Assembly (NCBI GenBank): GCA_015179045.1
Contig: WHUZ01000042.1
Span: forward strand, 372,001 to 436,000
Length of the DNA stretch: 64,000 nt
Origin: Kalaharituber pfeilii
Taxonomy: Eukaryota; Ascomycota; Pezizomycetes; Pezizales; Pezizaceae
Direction: 5' to 3'
Shown here: positions 62,977-64,000 of the stretch, one piece after another
How the letters are laid out: every line of letters starts with the position of its first letter
How positions within the stretch are numbered: position 1 is the stretch's first letter
Position numbers and translations under genes: made by a program
Notes under the pieces: generated by a model
Databases searched by the model: none
What the model saw: the letters and a program-made list of their open reading frames with translations, nothing else
What the model was told of the DNA's origin: nothing

Positions 62977-64000
62977 TCAAATTCCAAGGTACAACTTGCT
63001 ACGCTCATAAACAAAGAAGGCGGTACTAGTTCAAGTTAGTTGATGACCTCTCCATGCAATTAGCAAGGAATGAACCTACGCAGTCATTGGTATAATCTTT
63101 ACGTATCCAATCTATGTACTTTGGTCAGCGAAAATGCACAACAAAGGCACAATAATGGCAAATATCAAGTCAGGGAGCCATACCGAGAGGCCAACAAAGA
63201 ACCCTCTGAACCCATTAGTCCTCCATATTGTTGCTGCAGTTTCTCCTATGCGGAGGAACTTCCCGTTGCCTACCGCCCCGCTAACTTGCATTCGCCTTCG
63301 GATGACCTCTAACGGGTAGCTGGCGGTCTGACTACACAATCCTGCTAGACCACCGGAGAGTAGCTCTGCCCAGACTTTAAGTACAACCTTCCGATTTCCA
63401 TCGTAATCCAGTGCCTCGTGAGGGCCTGCCGGGCGTGAGATAGTTGTGTATTTGGATATCCCCGGTTTGCGTAGCCAATCGCCTATTAGGTCGTGCGTAA
63501 GGAAGGATACACCGGCATAAGGTAGCATGCCAAGAACTGTCGGAAAGAAACCACGGTAGAAATTTGACAAGCCAGCAAGAGGCCTAATTTGATGAGGTGT
63601 AGCAGAGATTGCAGCAGGTACTGCCTTTGAAGCAGCCGGAGTATAACCTGCTTCCATATATATCTTTTTACATATATCCACAAGCCCTGACCTGCGGTCC
63701 CGCTTTGTTTCAAATGCTAACCGGACCCGAATCACTTCCAGCGGGTATGTGAACAAGACGGACGTTACACCTGCTAGACTGCCACTCAAGAACCTGCGCG
63801 CTGGTGTTTCTTGGTCCTCGGACTTTATTAGGATTGCTCGAACTTGCTCATATGCAACAAACTTGATGGCTGCGTATGGGAAAATTCTTAGTAAAGTTGC
63901 CGAATGTCCTTTGTACAAACCAAAAAATCCTTCGTGCTGCCGGATGTCCTTAACAGCATCTACTACGCCAAGCCAAGACCCAGTATATTTCAGAAACTGC
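62977..64000 (-). CDS. LEU5: Mitochondrial carrier, Leu5/SLC25A16-42-like (partial)
   Basis: Exons on the minus strand: 64,000 (runs off window)-63,184, 63,111-63,080 and 63,025-62,977. Introns of 72 nt (GTATGG...ACATAG) and 54 nt (GTAGGT...AACTAG, branch CTAAC) join one frame. Two complete carrier signatures are seen, YPLEVIRVRLAF and YPLEVIRRRMQV, each starting a repeat of two membrane helices, plus parts of the first repeat (VVDAVKDIRQHEGFFGLYKG). The C terminus is GYVKIIPMTATAFFVYERSK. Leu5 and its relatives are inner-membrane carriers linked to coenzyme A import into mitochondria. Family placement rests on the C-terminal block and the long loop between repeats; other carriers (for example ADP/ATP-type) are unlikely because their RRRMMM motif is absent. 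N terminus outside the window. Confidence 0.85.

Noticed and set aside
1..64000. CRISPR arrays, bacterial operons or phage genes
   Set aside because: Spliceosomal introns and LINE/MITE content show a eukaryotic nuclear genome; no array of spaced palindromic repeats was seen.

Overview
The window reads as a transposon-rich stretch of a filamentous fungal genome, most likely an ascomycete. The host genes have short GT...AG introns (41-126 nt) with CTNAC-like branch sites, and they encode typical fungal proteins: a Bor1-type anion transporter, a Leu5-type mitochondrial carrier, an Hsp70-like ATPase and an Enp2/NOL10-like nucleolar protein. The repeats are mainly non-LTR retrotransposons (LINEs) with an RNase H domain and a C-terminal CCHC motif, as in the fungal Tad1 group. 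The species cannot be named from sequence alone.

Layout. 1-5.8 kb: a nine-exon Hsp70-like gene (minus) divergent from a two-exon gene of unknown function (plus). 5.8-11 kb: gene-poor, with a solo LTR and short palindromic repeats. 11-35.6 kb: a dense nest of LINE copies of three families (called here LINE-A, LINE-B and LINE-C), two hAT-type MITEs, a Tc1/mariner-type element, LTR-like repeats and many very short retroposed inserts. 36.4-38.8 kb: an OTT_1508-like deaminase gene split by a LINE-C copy with a perfect 14-bp target duplication. 40-42.6 kb: more LINE fragments. 45.5-46.4 kb: a three-exon orphan gene. 49.4-51.8 kb: an intact Bor1-like transporter in six exons. 52.4-58.4 kb: LINE remnants carrying nested inserts. 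61.2-62.4 kb: an Enp2/NOL10 pseudogene. 63-64 kb: a Leu5-like carrier running off the window.

The main discovery is a set of retroposed 3' ends. LINE-A copies end in a short RNA hairpin (stem TCGC/GCGA outside, GCCC/GGGC inside) followed by AGTAATGATAT and poly(A). LINE-B and LINE-C copies end in a different hairpin whose base pairs CCCTGC with GCGGGG. Many independent inserts of only 50-80 bp, each with its own target-site duplication, consist of little more than one hairpin plus poly(A). At least two further inserts are poly(A) with only the last 3-6 nt of a tail. Insert length therefore appears to be quantised at the two sides of the 3' hairpin. Longer inserts with tRNA-like 5' parts share the same tails, suggesting SINE/LINE partnerships.
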